Position numbers and translations under genes: made by a program
Notes under the pieces: model-generated
Told to the model about the DNA's origin: nothing
The model's input: only the letters and a program-made list of their open reading frames with translations
The model's database searches: none
Assembly (NCBI GenBank): GCA_030017835.1
Contig: JASEGU010000001.1
Location: 88,341-152,340 of the forward strand
Direction: 5' to 3'
Source: Actinomycetota bacterium
Lineage (GTDB): Bacteria > Actinomycetota > Aquicultoria > UBA3085 > Oleimmundimicrobiaceae
Length of the DNA: 64,000 bases
Shown: piece after piece, positions 31,042 through 39,755 of the stretch
Layout: every line of letters begins with the position of its first letter
Position numbering within the stretch: the stretch's first letter is position 1

Positions 31042-33165
31042 GTGATCAAAGCGGACAGAGAGACCAAAAAACCACCAAGGCGCCTCCAACTCATGGATCC
31101 GATAACAGATCTTTTAGGCGTCGGAGAAGCGTTGGCCAAAAAGCTTATGAAGCTCGGCATAAATAGAGCATTCGACCTCCTTCATCACTATCCGGCTCGC
31201 TATCTCGACTTCAGCAAGATTCAAAAGATAGATCAGTTACGAGTCGGGGAAGAGGTGACGGTGATCGGGAGAATCAAAGAGATAAACAAAAGCTCCCCCC
31301 GTTTGAATTTGAAAATTTTAAAGGTGGGAATCTTCGATGAGACCGGCTATATCTTTGCTATCTGGTTCAATCAAGACTACATCGCAAAGAGATTGAAAAA
31401 GGAAGACACCATCGCCATAAGCGGCAAGGTTGCAAGCAAGTTTGGAGTTTTGCAGATTCAAAATCCCTACTACGATATAATCGAGGACGATTTTTTATCT
31501 CACAATCCCATAAATACGGCGGCAATAATACCGGTCCACAGCGCCTCGATGGAGATTTCGCCTGCCAGGATAAGGCGCTTGGTGAGCAATCTTTTAAATG
31601 CCTTGGGCAAAATTGATGACTATTTGCCATCAAAGCTAAGGAAACGCTTTGCACTCTGCGGGCTCGATTTTGCGATCAAGGAGATCCATTTTCCCTCCTC
31701 GGCCGAGTCGATAGAGAAGGCGAGAGCAAGGCTCCTCTTCGATGAGCTATTCCTCTTGCAGCTCGGACTCATCTTCAGAAAGAATCGACTCCAAGCGGCA
31801 TCAAAGGGAATCGTCCACAAAATAGATGAGGATTTGCTGCACGATTTTTTCGAAAACCTCCCCTTTACGCTCACAGGAGATCAACTTAAGGCCATTGAAG
31901 AGATCAAAGCAGATATGGCGAGGCCAACTGCCATGAATCGTCTTTTGCAGGGTGAGGTCGGATCGGGCAAAACGATGGTTGCCCTGGCTACCCTCATGGT
32001 CGCGGTCAAAAACGGCTACCAAGGTGCCATGATGGCTCCAACCGAAGTTTTGGCCAAACAACATCATAAGAACCTATCGACAATCCTAAGCGGACTTGGG
32101 ATAAAATCTGACTGTCTTACGGGGAGTCTTAGTTCAAACGAGAAGACGGCATTGAAGGAGGAGATATCCTCCGGGGTCACGGATATCGTCTTTGGGACGC
32201 ACGCCCTAATCCAGGAGGACGTCAGTTTTGCCGCTCTCGGAGCGATAGTCGTAGACGAGCAGCATAGATTCGGGGTCGAGCAGCGTCTGGCGTTGAAAGG
32301 TAAAGGATCTCATCCCGATGTCTTGATAATGACAGCCACCCCGATTCCACGGAGTCTCTCATTAACACTCTATGGCGATCTGGATGTTAGCTCGATAAGG
32401 GAGCGGCCGAAGGGGCGGGCCGTCTCCTCATGTGTAGAGACCTATGTAGTAAGCGAGAGACAAAGGGAGAGAGCTTATAAAAAGATCATCGAAGAGATAA
32501 AGAAGGGAAGCCAAGCCTACATAATCTGTCCTCTCATCGAGGAGTCGGATAAGCTCGCCTTAAAATCCGTCAAAGATGAGGTCGAAAAGCTTAAGAAAGA
32601 TATCTTTTCAGCCTATCGCGTCGGGGTTATTCATGGTCGCCTAAAGCCCCAAGAGAAGGATGGGGTGATGGAGGAGTTTAAAAAGGGTCAGATCGACATT
32701 TTGATATCAACGACCGTCATCGAAGTAGGCATCGACGTTCCAAACGCCACGGTCATCTTGATAGAGGACGCCGATCGCTTTGGTCTTTCTCAGCTCCATC
32801 AACTCAGGGGAAGGATCGGTCGCGGCAAAGAGAAGTCTTTCTGTATCCTATTTGCCAAACTCGATACGGATGAATCCAGAGCCAGGATGAAGGCGATAAA
32901 GGAGCTGACCGACGGCTTTACCCTGGCGGAACAGGATCTTATAATTAGGGGTCAAGGGGAGATATTCGGGACTAGGCAGTCGGGACTGCCCGATCTTAAG
33001 CTCGCCTCGCTTCCTAAAGATTATGAGCTTTTGAAAATGGTTAGAAGCGAAGCCGCCCGGCTCATCAAGGAGGATCCCGCCTTAACCGAATCCGAAAATG
33101 AGCGCATATTGGAGGCAATGAAGCTTAGGTTCTTCGATAAGCTCGCTTGGTTGTTCATAAGTTAG
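31042..33165 (+). CDS. recG: ATP-dependent DNA helicase RecG
   Basis: RecG reverses stalled replication forks and migrates branched DNA. The 707-residue protein has the N-terminal wedge/OB domain (G-V-G-E-A-L-A-K-K-L; then R-V-G-E-E-V-T-V-I-G-R-I), followed by a two-lobed superfamily 2 helicase core. Walker A is G-E-V-G-S-G-K-T (304-311), motif II is D-E-Q-H (405-408), motif III is T-A-T-P-I-P-R-S, and motif VI is Q-L-R-G-R-I-G-R. The C-terminal Q-G-E-I-F-G-T-R-Q-S-G wedge-contact motif is also present. Start GTG 31042 lacks a good Shine-Dalgarno, and ATG 31093 is possible. rsmD follows 13 bases later, as in many bacteria. Confidence 0.95.
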   Translation: MIKADRETKKPPRRLQLMDPITDLLGVGEALAKKLMKLGINRAFDLLHHYPARYLDFSKIQKIDQLRVGEEVTVIGRIKEINKSSPRLNLKILKVGIFDETGYIFAIWFNQDYIAKRLKKEDTIAISGKVASKFGVLQIQNPYYDIIEDDFLSHNPINTAAIIPVHSASMEISPARIRRLVSNLLNALGKIDDYLPSKLRKRFALCGLDFAIKEIHFPSSAESIEKARARLLFDELFLLQLGLIFRKNRLQAASKGIVHKIDEDLLHDFFENLPFTLTGDQLKAIEEIKADMARPTAMNRLLQGEVGSGKTMVALATLMVAVKNGYQGAMMAPTEVLAKQHHKNLSTILSGLGIKSDCLTGSLSSNEKTALKEEISSGVTDIVFGTHALIQEDVSFAALGAIVVDEQHRFGVEQRLALKGKGSHPDVLIMTATPIPRSLSLTLYGDLDVSSIRERPKGRAVSSCVETYVVSERQRERAYKKIIEEIKKGSQAYIICPLIEESDKLALKSVKDEVEKLKKDIFSAYRVGVIHGRLKPQEKDGVMEEFKKGQIDILISTTVIEVGIDVPNATVILIEDADRFGLSQLHQLRGRIGRGKEKSFCILFAKLDTDESRARMKAIKELTDGFTLAEQDLIIRGQGEIFGTRQSGLPDLKLASLPKDYELLKMVRSEAARLIKEDPALTESENERILEAMKLRFFDKLAWLFIS

Positions 33166-33178
33166 AAAAGGGACTTAA

Positions 33179-33736
33179 TTGAGGGTTATATCGGGCACCG
33201 CCAAGGGAAGAAAGCTCTATTCTCCGAAGGGATTGGATATACGCCCAACTTCTGATATGGTCAAAGAGTCCTTGTTCAACATGCTCAACGATAAGGTCCA
33301 AGGCTGCAACGTGTTGGATATCTTTGCAGGCTCGGGCTCTATCGGCATCGAGGCCTTAAGCCGGGGGGCAAATTCTGTTGTCTTCATCGATTCCAGCCAG
33401 GATTCAGTTTCGGCAATAAAAAAGAATCTTGAACTTACCGGCCTTCCGGATAGGGCTAATATCATCAGAGCAGATGCTCTCACCACTTTGTCTAGAAAGG
33501 GTCTTAAGGGCTCTAAGTTCGAATTGATTTTTTTAGACCCTCCTTATAAAATTGACTCCGATGTGCTAAACTCCATATTTATAAGTCTTTTAAACGAAGG
33601 TTTTCTGCGCCAGGGCTCTTTGATCATCTTAGAGCACTCGTCGAAAAGAGATTTCTCTTCGCCTTTGGAGCAGATTGAGCGCAGAGTAGTCAAAAAATAC
33701 GGTGATCAGGCCATAAGCATCTTTGAGGCTATTTGA
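33179..33736 (+). CDS. rsmD: 16S rRNA (guanine(966)-N2)-methyltransferase
   Basis: RsmD methylates G966 of 16S rRNA using SAM. The 185-residue Rossmann protein starts M-R-V-I-S-G-T-A-K-G-R-K-L and carries R-P-T-S-D-M-V-K-E-S-L-F-N-M-L, the SAM-binding V-L-D-I-F-A-G-S-G-S-I-G-I-E-A-L-S-R-G-A and the catalytic D-P-P-Y. The TTG start is preceded by AAAAGGGA. Together with recG and coaD it forms a widely conserved gene string. Confidence 0.95.
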   Translation: MRVISGTAKGRKLYSPKGLDIRPTSDMVKESLFNMLNDKVQGCNVLDIFAGSGSIGIEALSRGANSVVFIDSSQDSVSAIKKNLELTGLPDRANIIRADALTTLSRKGLKGSKFELIFLDPPYKIDSDVLNSIFISLLNEGFLRQGSLIILEHSSKRDFSSPLEQIERRVVKKYGDQAISIFEAI

Positions 33737-33757
33737 CCTGACCTTTAAGGAAAAGGA

Positions 33758-34246
33758 ATGAATATAGCCGTATGTCCGGGCAGCTTTGACCCGGTAACCA
33801 GCGGTCATCTTGATATTATTTCAAGGGCTTCAAGATTATTTGACCGCGTTATAGTGGGCGTTTACACGAACGCCAAGAATGATCCCCTCTTCACCTTGGA
33901 CGAGAGGCTCACCTTCATAAGGCAAGCCATAGAGGGTGATAGGACCTTAAGCAACGTCAAGGTCGAGTCGTTCAACAGTCTTCTGGTAAATTTTGCTCGA
34001 AATCATGGAGCGAGCGCCATAGTCAAAGGTTTAAGGGCCGTCTCTGATTTTGAGCACGAATTTCAGATGGCTCAACTCAACTTGAAGCTGGAGCCCAAGA
34101 TAGAGACGATCTTCATGATGGCGAGCACAAAGTACGCCTATTTGAGCTCGAGCGCCGTGAAAGAGATAGCAAAGTTTTCTGGTTGCGTGGATGGCCTGGT
34201 AACCGAGGAGGTCAAGATTGGTCTTAAGAAGGCTTTTGCCAGTTAA
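33758..34246 (+). CDS. coaD: Phosphopantetheine adenylyltransferase
   Basis: CoaD transfers AMP from ATP to 4'-phosphopantetheine, the penultimate step of coenzyme A synthesis. The 162-residue protein has the nucleotidyltransferase T/H-x-G-H motif as T14-S-G-H17 in P-G-S-F-D-P-V-T-S-G-H, K-G-L-R-A-V-S-D-F-E-H-E and the C-terminal Y-L-S-S-S-A-V-K-E-I-A. Standard size and order (rsmD-coaD). Confidence 0.97.
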   Translation: MNIAVCPGSFDPVTSGHLDIISRASRLFDRVIVGVYTNAKNDPLFTLDERLTFIRQAIEGDRTLSNVKVESFNSLLVNFARNHGASAIVKGLRAVSDFEHEFQMAQLNLKLEPKIETIFMMASTKYAYLSSSAVKEIAKFSGCVDGLVTEEVKIGLKKAFAS

Positions 34247-34262
34247 AAGGAGGTTTTAACCT

Positions 34263-34721
34263 ATGGATATTTCAAATTTAATAGATAGACTTGAAGATAT
34301 GGTGACCACGGCCAAGAAGGTGCCCTTCGGAGCTGGGGTCATCATAAATGAGCAGAGGATATTCGAATTCGTTGATGAGATGAGGGCAAGTCTTCCCGAC
34401 GAACTGAAGGAAGCAAGGTGGATAGTCAAAGAGAAGAATGAGATATTGGCCGAAGCCGAAAAGGAAGCCAATGCGATAATTGATGATGCCAAACGTAGAG
34501 CTCTGGATATGACTTCAGAGACAGAAATAGTCAAACTTTCCGAGGCTCAAGCAAGTGAGATAATTACAAGTGCTAAGGAAAAAGAGAGGGAGATAAGGCT
34601 GGGGGCCGAGGATTATGCCGATGAGATGCTGGCAAATCTCGAAGTCAATCTGGGTAAACTGCTATCGGCCGTACAAAGAGGCAGAGATAGGTTGCAGGGC
34701 AAAACGCAGCCACGAATATAG
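34263..34721 (+). CDS. SepIVA/DivIVA-like coiled-coil protein
   Basis: A 152-residue, highly charged helical protein. A short N-terminal region (D-I-S-N-L-I-D-R-L-E-D-M-V) is followed by K-V-P-F-G-A-G-V-I-I-N, V-D-E-M-R-A-S-L-P-D-E-L-K-E-A and a long coiled coil rich in A, E and K. The same pattern and gene position (coaD, this gene, yceD) define SepIVA, a DivIVA-type septation and envelope regulator in mycobacteria. It may be a cytoskeletal growth-zone protein. AAAAGGAGG precedes the ATG. Resemblance to ATP synthase subunit b reflects only the coiled coil. A terminator follows. Confidence 0.8.
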   Translation: MDISNLIDRLEDMVTTAKKVPFGAGVIINEQRIFEFVDEMRASLPDELKEARWIVKEKNEILAEAEKEANAIIDDAKRRALDMTSETEIVKLSEAQASEIITSAKEKEREIRLGAEDYADEMLANLEVNLGKLLSAVQRGRDRLQGKTQPRI

Positions 34722-34752
34722 CGATTGAGCAGGTTTGCCCCTCATCTTAAAG

Positions 34753-34781
34753 GTTCTTGTGCTTTTACAAGAGCTTTTTTT
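34753..34781 (+). terminator. Intrinsic terminator after the SepIVA-like gene
   Basis: GTTCTTGT (34753-34760) pairs with ACAAGAGC (34767-34774) in an 8-base-pair stem with one T-G pair and a 6-base loop, followed by seven T. It closes the recG to SepIVA unit; a new promoter follows within 20 bases. Confidence 0.8.
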
Positions 34782-34796
34782 GTGAAAACTAATCTG

Positions 34797-34805
34797 TGTT
34801 AAAAT
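34797..34805 (+). promoter_or_regulatory. Extended -10 promoter of the yceD-rpmF-fab operon
   Basis: TGTTAAAAT (34797-34805) directly after a terminator. It is the same nonamer as before corA. No convincing -35. It would start the transcript near 34812, just before the yceD start codon. Confidence 0.5.
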
Positions 34806-34827
34806 ACATGCATTTGAAGTTGGTCGA

Positions 34828-35352
34828 ATGATGGACCCCTTTAAAATCGATATCTCTGCCTTAAGACAGCAGCCGGGAGAGAGCCTAAAATTTAAGATCG
34901 ATGAGGAAACGACCTTAAGCTCTGATAGAGACGGGCTGAGACTTAAAGGTCCACTCAGAGCGGAATTCACGGTCGAGAATATCGGCGGTGATTTTTTGGC
35001 AAGAGGCCAGGCGGAGGCGACGGTGGATTCGGTCTGCGCAAGGTGTCTTAAAGATTTCGGTTATGGATTAAAGGTCGAATTTTTGCAGTTGTTTGTGGAT
35101 GATCATCTAGAGGGAGACGATGAGGCGATCAGCGTCGAAGGAGATGTGATAGATCTAAAGCCCGTGATAGAGGAGGCTCTGATACTGGACCTTCCCTTCA
35201 ACAGGATATGCGATCCAGGTTGCCCAGGCATATGCCCAGTTTGCGGTCAGGACTTAAGCGAGAAGAAGTGCGATTGCAAAAAGAGCGAAATTGATATCAG
35301 GTTCTTAAAATTACTCGATTTAAAGGATAAATTAAATTCAAAGGATGGTTAG
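34828..35352 (+). CDS. yceD: YceD/DUF177 family protein
   Basis: A 174-residue protein with the DUF177 signature C-A-R-C-L-K near the middle and the C-terminal cysteine-rich stretch C-D-P-G-C-P-G-I-C-P-V-C-G and C-D-C, likely a zinc site. The family is linked to 23S rRNA metabolism and is almost always encoded upstream of rpmF, as here. Two adjacent ATG codons (34828 and 34831) could start it. The Shine-Dalgarno is weak. Confidence 0.93.
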   Translation: MMDPFKIDISALRQQPGESLKFKIDEETTLSSDRDGLRLKGPLRAEFTVENIGGDFLARGQAEATVDSVCARCLKDFGYGLKVEFLQLFVDDHLEGDDEAISVEGDVIDLKPVIEEALILDLPFNRICDPGCPGICPVCGQDLSEKKCDCKKSEIDIRFLKLLDLKDKLNSKDG

Positions 35353-35364
35353 GAGGGTTTTTAG

Positions 35365-35541
35365 GTGGCTGTACCAAAAAGGAAAAAATCCAGGGCAAAA
35401 CGCGACTCGAGGCGCTCACAACATAATAACGCTAAGGCTGCTTTGACGATGGAATGTCCACAATGTCATCAGCCGAAGTTGCCGCATCATGTCTGCAAAG
35501 AGTGCGGTTATTATGATGGCAAAAAAGCGATAGAGGTATAG
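35365..35541 (+). CDS. rpmF: 50S ribosomal protein L32
   Basis: A 58-residue ribosomal protein. It begins M-A-V-P-K-R-K-K-S-R-A-K-R-D-S-R-R-S and carries two C-x2-C pairs (C-P-Q-C and C-K-E-C) for zinc before G-Y-Y-D-G-K-K. The GTG start has AGGAGG eight bases upstream. It lies in the conserved yceD-rpmF-plsX-fabH order, which links ribosome and lipid genes. Confidence 0.97.
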   Translation: MAVPKRKKSRAKRDSRRSQHNNAKAALTMECPQCHQPKLPHHVCKECGYYDGKKAIEV

Positions 35542-35548
35542 AGGGCTT

Positions 35549-36538
35549 GTGTCTGACCCAAAGATCAGAATAGCCATAGATGCGATGGGAGGAGATTTTG
35601 CTCCCCTCGAAGTCGTAAAGGGCTCTTTTCTGGCAGCCCTTGAAAGCGACGTTGAAATAATATTAGTCGGCAAAGAAGATGAGCTCAAGGGTGAATTTGA
35701 TAAGTATGACCCCAATCCCGCTCTTATCATCCTAAATGCTTCCTCCACGGTTGAGATGGGTGAATCGCCGGCAGGCGCCATAAAAGCAAAGCCGGATTCT
35801 TCAGTATCTCTTGCAGCCAAACTGGTCTTAGACGGAGGCGCCGATGCCTTCATCTCTTTTGGCAACACCGGCGCGGCCATGAGCGCGGCCTTCCTTCACA
35901 TCGGTCGGATCAGCGGCGTCTTAAGACCGGCCATAGCCGTAACTTTGCCGACGGCCAAGGGAGCTTCGGTTCTTTTGGACGCTGGGGCCAATACCGACTG
36001 TAAGCCGGATGTCTTGAAACAATTTGCCGTCATGGGATCGGCCTATGCGAAAGCTATGCTGGGCCTCAAGAGTCCCACCATCGGTCTCTTGAATGTGGGC
36101 GAGGAGGCCAGCAAGGGAAGCGAGAGGTTAAAGGAGGCCCATGCCCTCATGTCCGGCGTGGAAGGATTTTACGGCAACATCGAGGGAGACGATATAGCTA
36201 AGGGAACCGTCGATGTCATAGTCTGTGACGGTCAGACCGGCAACATCGTCTTGAAACTCATAGAGGGCCTGTCAAGCGAGATATTTTCCAAGTTCAGGAT
36301 AGCTATGTCATCTTCCCTTGCGGCTAGGCTCGCCGGGCTGCTCCTTAAAAAATCTTTCAAAGATCTAAAGAGAGAACTAGATTACGAAGAGTACGGTGGG
36401 GCCATACTTCTTGGCATAAACGGTGTTGCCATAGTGGGCCACGGAAAATCCAAGGCCAAGGCCGTCAAGAACGGTATTTTAGTGGCGGCTAAAATCGCTT
36501 CCAAGAATATGTTAGCCGATATAGAGCAGCACCTTTAG
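35549..36538 (+). CDS. plsX: Phosphate acyltransferase PlsX
   Basis: PlsX converts acyl-ACP and phosphate to acyl phosphate, the donor for glycerol-3-phosphate acylation; it is a peripheral membrane enzyme. The 329-residue protein begins R-I-A-I-D-A-M-G-G-D-F-A-P and has S-F-G-N-T-G-A-A-M, D-A-G-A-N-T-D-C-K-P, N-V-G-E-E-A-S-K-G and V-C-D-G-Q-T-G-N-I-V-L-K, all typical. GTG start seven bases after rpmF, with AGAGGG upstream. FakA/FakB-derived acyl phosphate can also be exchanged onto ACP by PlsX. Confidence 0.96.
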   Translation: MSDPKIRIAIDAMGGDFAPLEVVKGSFLAALESDVEIILVGKEDELKGEFDKYDPNPALIILNASSTVEMGESPAGAIKAKPDSSVSLAAKLVLDGGADAFISFGNTGAAMSAAFLHIGRISGVLRPAIAVTLPTAKGASVLLDAGANTDCKPDVLKQFAVMGSAYAKAMLGLKSPTIGLLNVGEEASKGSERLKEAHALMSGVEGFYGNIEGDDIAKGTVDVIVCDGQTGNIVLKLIEGLSSEIFSKFRIAMSSSLAARLAGLLLKKSFKDLKRELDYEEYGGAILLGINGVAIVGHGKSKAKAVKNGILVAAKIASKNMLADIEQHL

Positions 36539-36562
36539 GAGGAAGAGATAACTGCAAGAAAG

Positions 36563-37549
36563 ATGACGGCAAAGATAATCGGAGTCGGCTCCTACCTTCC
36601 CGAACGGGTCCTTACCAACCAAGACTTGGAGGAGATGGTCGATACCAGCGACGATTGGATAAGGACGAGAACCGGCATTTTGGAGAGGCGGATAATCGAA
36701 GCGGATGAGAATGTCTCCGATCTTGCGGCCAAGGCCTCCTTAAATGCCATCTCAGACGCCGGCTTAAAGGTGAGCGACATCGATCTCATAATCCTTTCAA
36801 CTTGCTCACCCGAGATGATCCTACCCTCTACTGCCTGCTTGGTTCAGCACAAGATTGGAGCCAAAACTACCCCGGCCTTCGATGTGATGGCTGGTTGCAC
36901 GGGCTTTATCTACGCTCTCTCGGTCGCAGCCCAATTTATTGAGACCGGGACATACCGAAACATCCTCGTCATCGGAGCCGATGCCCTCTCTCGTCACATA
37001 GACTGGCAAGACAGAAATACCTGCGTCCTTTTTGGCGATGGGGCTGGAGCGGTCGTTTTGGGTCCCGACCTTAATGGGTTTGGCATCCTTGCCAATTATC
37101 TGGCCTCAACAGGGGCCGGAGCAGGGCTCCTATCCATTCCAGGCGGCGCTTCCGCTGCTCCGGCCCACGCCGACTCGTTTGATAAGACTGAGAATTACCT
37201 TCAAATGAACGGCTCGGAGGTCTTTAAGTTCGCCACAAGGGCTCTTCCCCGGGCCGTAAAGGACGTAACTAGGCGGGCCAACGTGGACTTGAGCGGGATA
37301 GATTATATAATCCCCCATCAGGCAAACTATCGAATAATCGAGACGGCGGCTAGGAAGCTCAATGTGGATTCTGATAGAATCATCAATAACATCGAAAGAC
37401 TCGGCAATACATCGACGGCCTCGATACCCATTGCTCTAGATGAACTATACCGAAGCGGGCGGCTTAAGAGGGGCGATTTGATGATCTTGGTGGGCTTTGG
37501 AGCCGGATTGACCTGGGGGGCCAATTTAATAAAATGGGCGGATCATTAG
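36563..37549 (+). CDS. fabH: 3-oxoacyl-ACP synthase III
   Basis: FabH starts type II fatty acid synthesis by condensing a short acyl-CoA with malonyl-ACP. The catalytic triad is present at C112 (M-A-G-C-T-G), H252 (P-H-Q-A-N) and N282 (L-G-N-T-S), at the positions usual for the E. coli enzyme. The 328-residue length is standard. Primer specificity (acetyl versus branched) cannot be read by eye. It follows plsX, then gives way to an acyl-CoA dehydrogenase/Etf module before fabD. Confidence 0.96.
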   Translation: MTAKIIGVGSYLPERVLTNQDLEEMVDTSDDWIRTRTGILERRIIEADENVSDLAAKASLNAISDAGLKVSDIDLIILSTCSPEMILPSTACLVQHKIGAKTTPAFDVMAGCTGFIYALSVAAQFIETGTYRNILVIGADALSRHIDWQDRNTCVLFGDGAGAVVLGPDLNGFGILANYLASTGAGAGLLSIPGGASAAPAHADSFDKTENYLQMNGSEVFKFATRALPRAVKDVTRRANVDLSGIDYIIPHQANYRIIETAARKLNVDSDRIINNIERLGNTSTASIPIALDELYRSGRLKRGDLMILVGFGAGLTWGANLIKWADH

Positions 37550-37569
37550 ACGATCAAGAGGTGGTTTAA

Positions 37570-38730
37570 TTGAATTATTTCTTCAGTGAAGAGCAGGAAA
37601 TGGTAAGGGATCTGGCAAGGAAGATCGCCCTTGACAAGGTGGTGCCGAGGAGAGCCGAGCTCGACGAGAAGGAAGAGTTCCCCTTCGATATCATGGAAGC
37701 GATAGGCAAAGCCGATCTCTTCGGCCTCTATATCCCCGAAGAATACGGTGGTCTCGGCATGGGTTCCTTCGAAACTCTCTTGGTCGTCGAAGAGCTCAGC
37801 CGGGGCTGCTGCGGAGTTTCGGTAAGTTACGCGGCAAGCGCGCTTGGGGCCTACCCGATCCTGCTCTTCGGCTCGGACGAACAGAAGAAGCGCATCCTTC
37901 CCGGCTTGGCCTCCGGAGAAAAGCTTGGCGCATTTGGATTGACCGAGGCGGGAGCCGGCAGTGATGCTTCGGCCATAAAGATGACGGCCAAAAAGGACGG
38001 AGATAACTACGTCTTAAATGGTACCAAGCAATGGATAACCAACGGCGGCGTGGCTGAGATCTATACGATAATCGCCATGACCGACAAGAATAAGGGAAGC
38101 CGAGGCGCCTCAGCCTTCATAGTCGAGGCGAATACTCCAGGCTTTTCAATCGGCAAGAAAGAGAAGAAGATGGGGATAAGGTCGTCGATAACGACCGAAT
38201 TGATCTTTGAAGACTGCAAGATACCCAGTGATAATTTGATCGGGAAAGAGGGGCTAGGCTTCATCATCACCATGAAGACGCTAGACATGACCCGCCCCGG
38301 GATTGGCGCTCAAGGGGTTGGTCTCGCCCAAGGGGCGCTTGAGGCTGCTTTGGACTTTGCGTCTAAGAGGATACAATTCGATCAATCGATCTTGAATCTT
38401 CAGGCAGTTCAGCATATCTTTGCCGACATGGCGACAGAGATAGAGGCAGCGAGAGCTCTTGTCTATGCGACCGCAAGAACGATCGATGCCGGGGAAAAGA
38501 ATTTTTCTAAAGAGTCGGCTATGGCCAAAAGATTTGCGACCGATGTGGCCATGAAGGTGTCGATTGACGCCGTTCAGATGATGGGTGGCCACGGATATAT
38601 GCGTGAATACCCGGTTGAGAAGATGATGAGGGATGCTAAGGTCTTACAGATATACGAGGGAACCAATCAGATACAGAGGAACGTAATAGCTTCACAGCTC
38701 GTCAAGGAGATCATGATCAACAATCGCTAG
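37570..38730 (+). CDS. Acyl-CoA dehydrogenase (short-chain/butyryl-CoA type)
   Basis: A 386-residue flavoprotein of the acyl-CoA dehydrogenase family, which oxidises acyl-CoA to enoyl-CoA (or runs in reverse in some anaerobes). Motifs include L-T-E-A-G-A-G-S-D, Q-W-I-T-N-G, R-I-Q-F-D, Q-M-M-G-G-H-G-Y and the catalytic E363 in Y-E-G-T-N-Q-I-Q-R, the position of short- and medium-chain enzymes. TTG start. It lies at the head of an acd-etfB-ferredoxin-etfA unit, so EtfAB is its electron partner. It is embedded in the fab cluster, which raises the question whether it acts in fatty acid remodelling. Confidence 0.92.
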   Translation: MNYFFSEEQEMVRDLARKIALDKVVPRRAELDEKEEFPFDIMEAIGKADLFGLYIPEEYGGLGMGSFETLLVVEELSRGCCGVSVSYAASALGAYPILLFGSDEQKKRILPGLASGEKLGAFGLTEAGAGSDASAIKMTAKKDGDNYVLNGTKQWITNGGVAEIYTIIAMTDKNKGSRGASAFIVEANTPGFSIGKKEKKMGIRSSITTELIFEDCKIPSDNLIGKEGLGFIITMKTLDMTRPGIGAQGVGLAQGALEAALDFASKRIQFDQSILNLQAVQHIFADMATEIEAARALVYATARTIDAGEKNFSKESAMAKRFATDVAMKVSIDAVQMMGGHGYMREYPVEKMMRDAKVLQIYEGTNQIQRNVIASQLVKEIMINNR

Positions 38731-38736
38731 ATACCC

Positions 38737-39522
38737 ATGAAGATAATAGTCTGCATAAAACAGGTGCCCGCCTCCACCGAAGTAAGACTGGATCCGGTCA
38801 CCAATAATTTAATAAGAGATGATAGTGAGGGGGTAATAAACCCCTATGATCTGCACGCCATCGAAGAGGGAATCGGGCTCAAAGAGAGCTACGGAGCTGA
38901 ACTGACCGTGATCTCGATGGGTCCTCCAGCGGCTTGCGAATCCTTGCGCGAGGCTCTTGCCATGGGGGCAGACCAAGCCGTCCTTATCTCTGACAGGAGA
39001 TTTGCCGGCTCCGACACCCTGGCGACCGCCTACGTCTTGGCCAAATCAATAGAGAGACTCGGCGGCTGCGATTTAGTAATCTGTGGCAGACAGACCATAG
39101 ACGGGGATACGGCTCAAGTAGGTCCAGAACTTGCCCAAAAACTCGACTTTAACCTTGCCACCAACGTCTCGGGCGTAGAAGAGCTCACCAAAGACCGCGT
39201 CAAGTTAAGAAGGATGGTCGAAGACGGTTACTACCTCTTGCGGATTGGATTGCCGTTATTGATCACCGTTACCAAGGAGATCAACACGCCCAGGACCGCT
39301 TCTTTAAAGGGGATGATGAGGGCGAAGAAAGCAGAAATCTTAAATCTTTCGGCCGATGATATCATGGCGGATCCGGAGAAGATCGGCATAGCCGGCTCCC
39401 CAACCAAGGTTAAAAGGGTCTATAAGCCAAACATTTCAAGGGGTGGTCAGATATTTAAGGGTGACCCCCAAGCGGCTGCCAAAGAGCTTTTTGACAAGCT
39501 AAAGAATGATAAGATTCTATAG
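38737..39522 (+). CDS. etfB: Electron transfer flavoprotein beta subunit
   Basis: EtfB binds a nucleotide or flavin and shuttles electrons to and from acyl-CoA dehydrogenase. The 261-residue protein has the typical start M-K-I-I-V-C-I-K-Q-V-P, the N-P-Y-D-L-H-A-I-E-E stretch, G-R-Q-T-I-D-G-D-T-A-Q-V-G-P and the late P-R-T-A-S-L-K-G-M-M recognition loop that docks on the dehydrogenase. The G-D-T-A-Q-V-G-P line is also present in bifurcating Etf proteins. Six bases after the dehydrogenase gene. Confidence 0.95.
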   Translation: MKIIVCIKQVPASTEVRLDPVTNNLIRDDSEGVINPYDLHAIEEGIGLKESYGAELTVISMGPPAACESLREALAMGADQAVLISDRRFAGSDTLATAYVLAKSIERLGGCDLVICGRQTIDGDTAQVGPELAQKLDFNLATNVSGVEELTKDRVKLRRMVEDGYYLLRIGLPLLITVTKEINTPRTASLKGMMRAKKAEILNLSADDIMADPEKIGIAGSPTKVKRVYKPNISRGGQIFKGDPQAAAKELFDKLKNDKIL

Positions 39523-39548
39523 CCAGATAAGCGGGATCAATTACTTTT

Positions 39549-39755
39549 ATGATAAAGGTCGATTTAGAAATATGCGATGGTTGCGGTCTTTGCGAAAAGG
39601 CCTGCAAATATAGGGCGATAAAATTGATCGATGGCAAGGCTCGAATCGCTCCAAGCTGCAATTCATGTAAAGCATGTTTTACATCCTGTGGCAACAGAGC
39701 TCTGATTGATATGACTTATGAGGTTTTGAGGAAAGAAGGGGAAGAGACCAAGTGA
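39549..39755 (+). CDS. Two-[4Fe-4S] ferredoxin-like protein
   Basis: A 68-residue protein with two cluster motifs, C-D-G-C-G-L-C-E-K-A-C and C-N-S-C-K-A-C-F-T-S-C, both C-x2-C-x2-C-x3-C, so it can hold two [4Fe-4S] clusters. It sits between etfB and etfA and overlaps etfA by four bases (GTGA). A low-potential carrier exactly here is what an electron-bifurcating or confurcating Etf system would need. It could also be an electron entry domain to EtfA, which in some species is fused to a ferredoxin. Confidence 0.92.
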   Translation: MIKVDLEICDGCGLCEKACKYRAIKLIDGKARIAPSCNSCKACFTSCGNRALIDMTYEVLRKEGEETK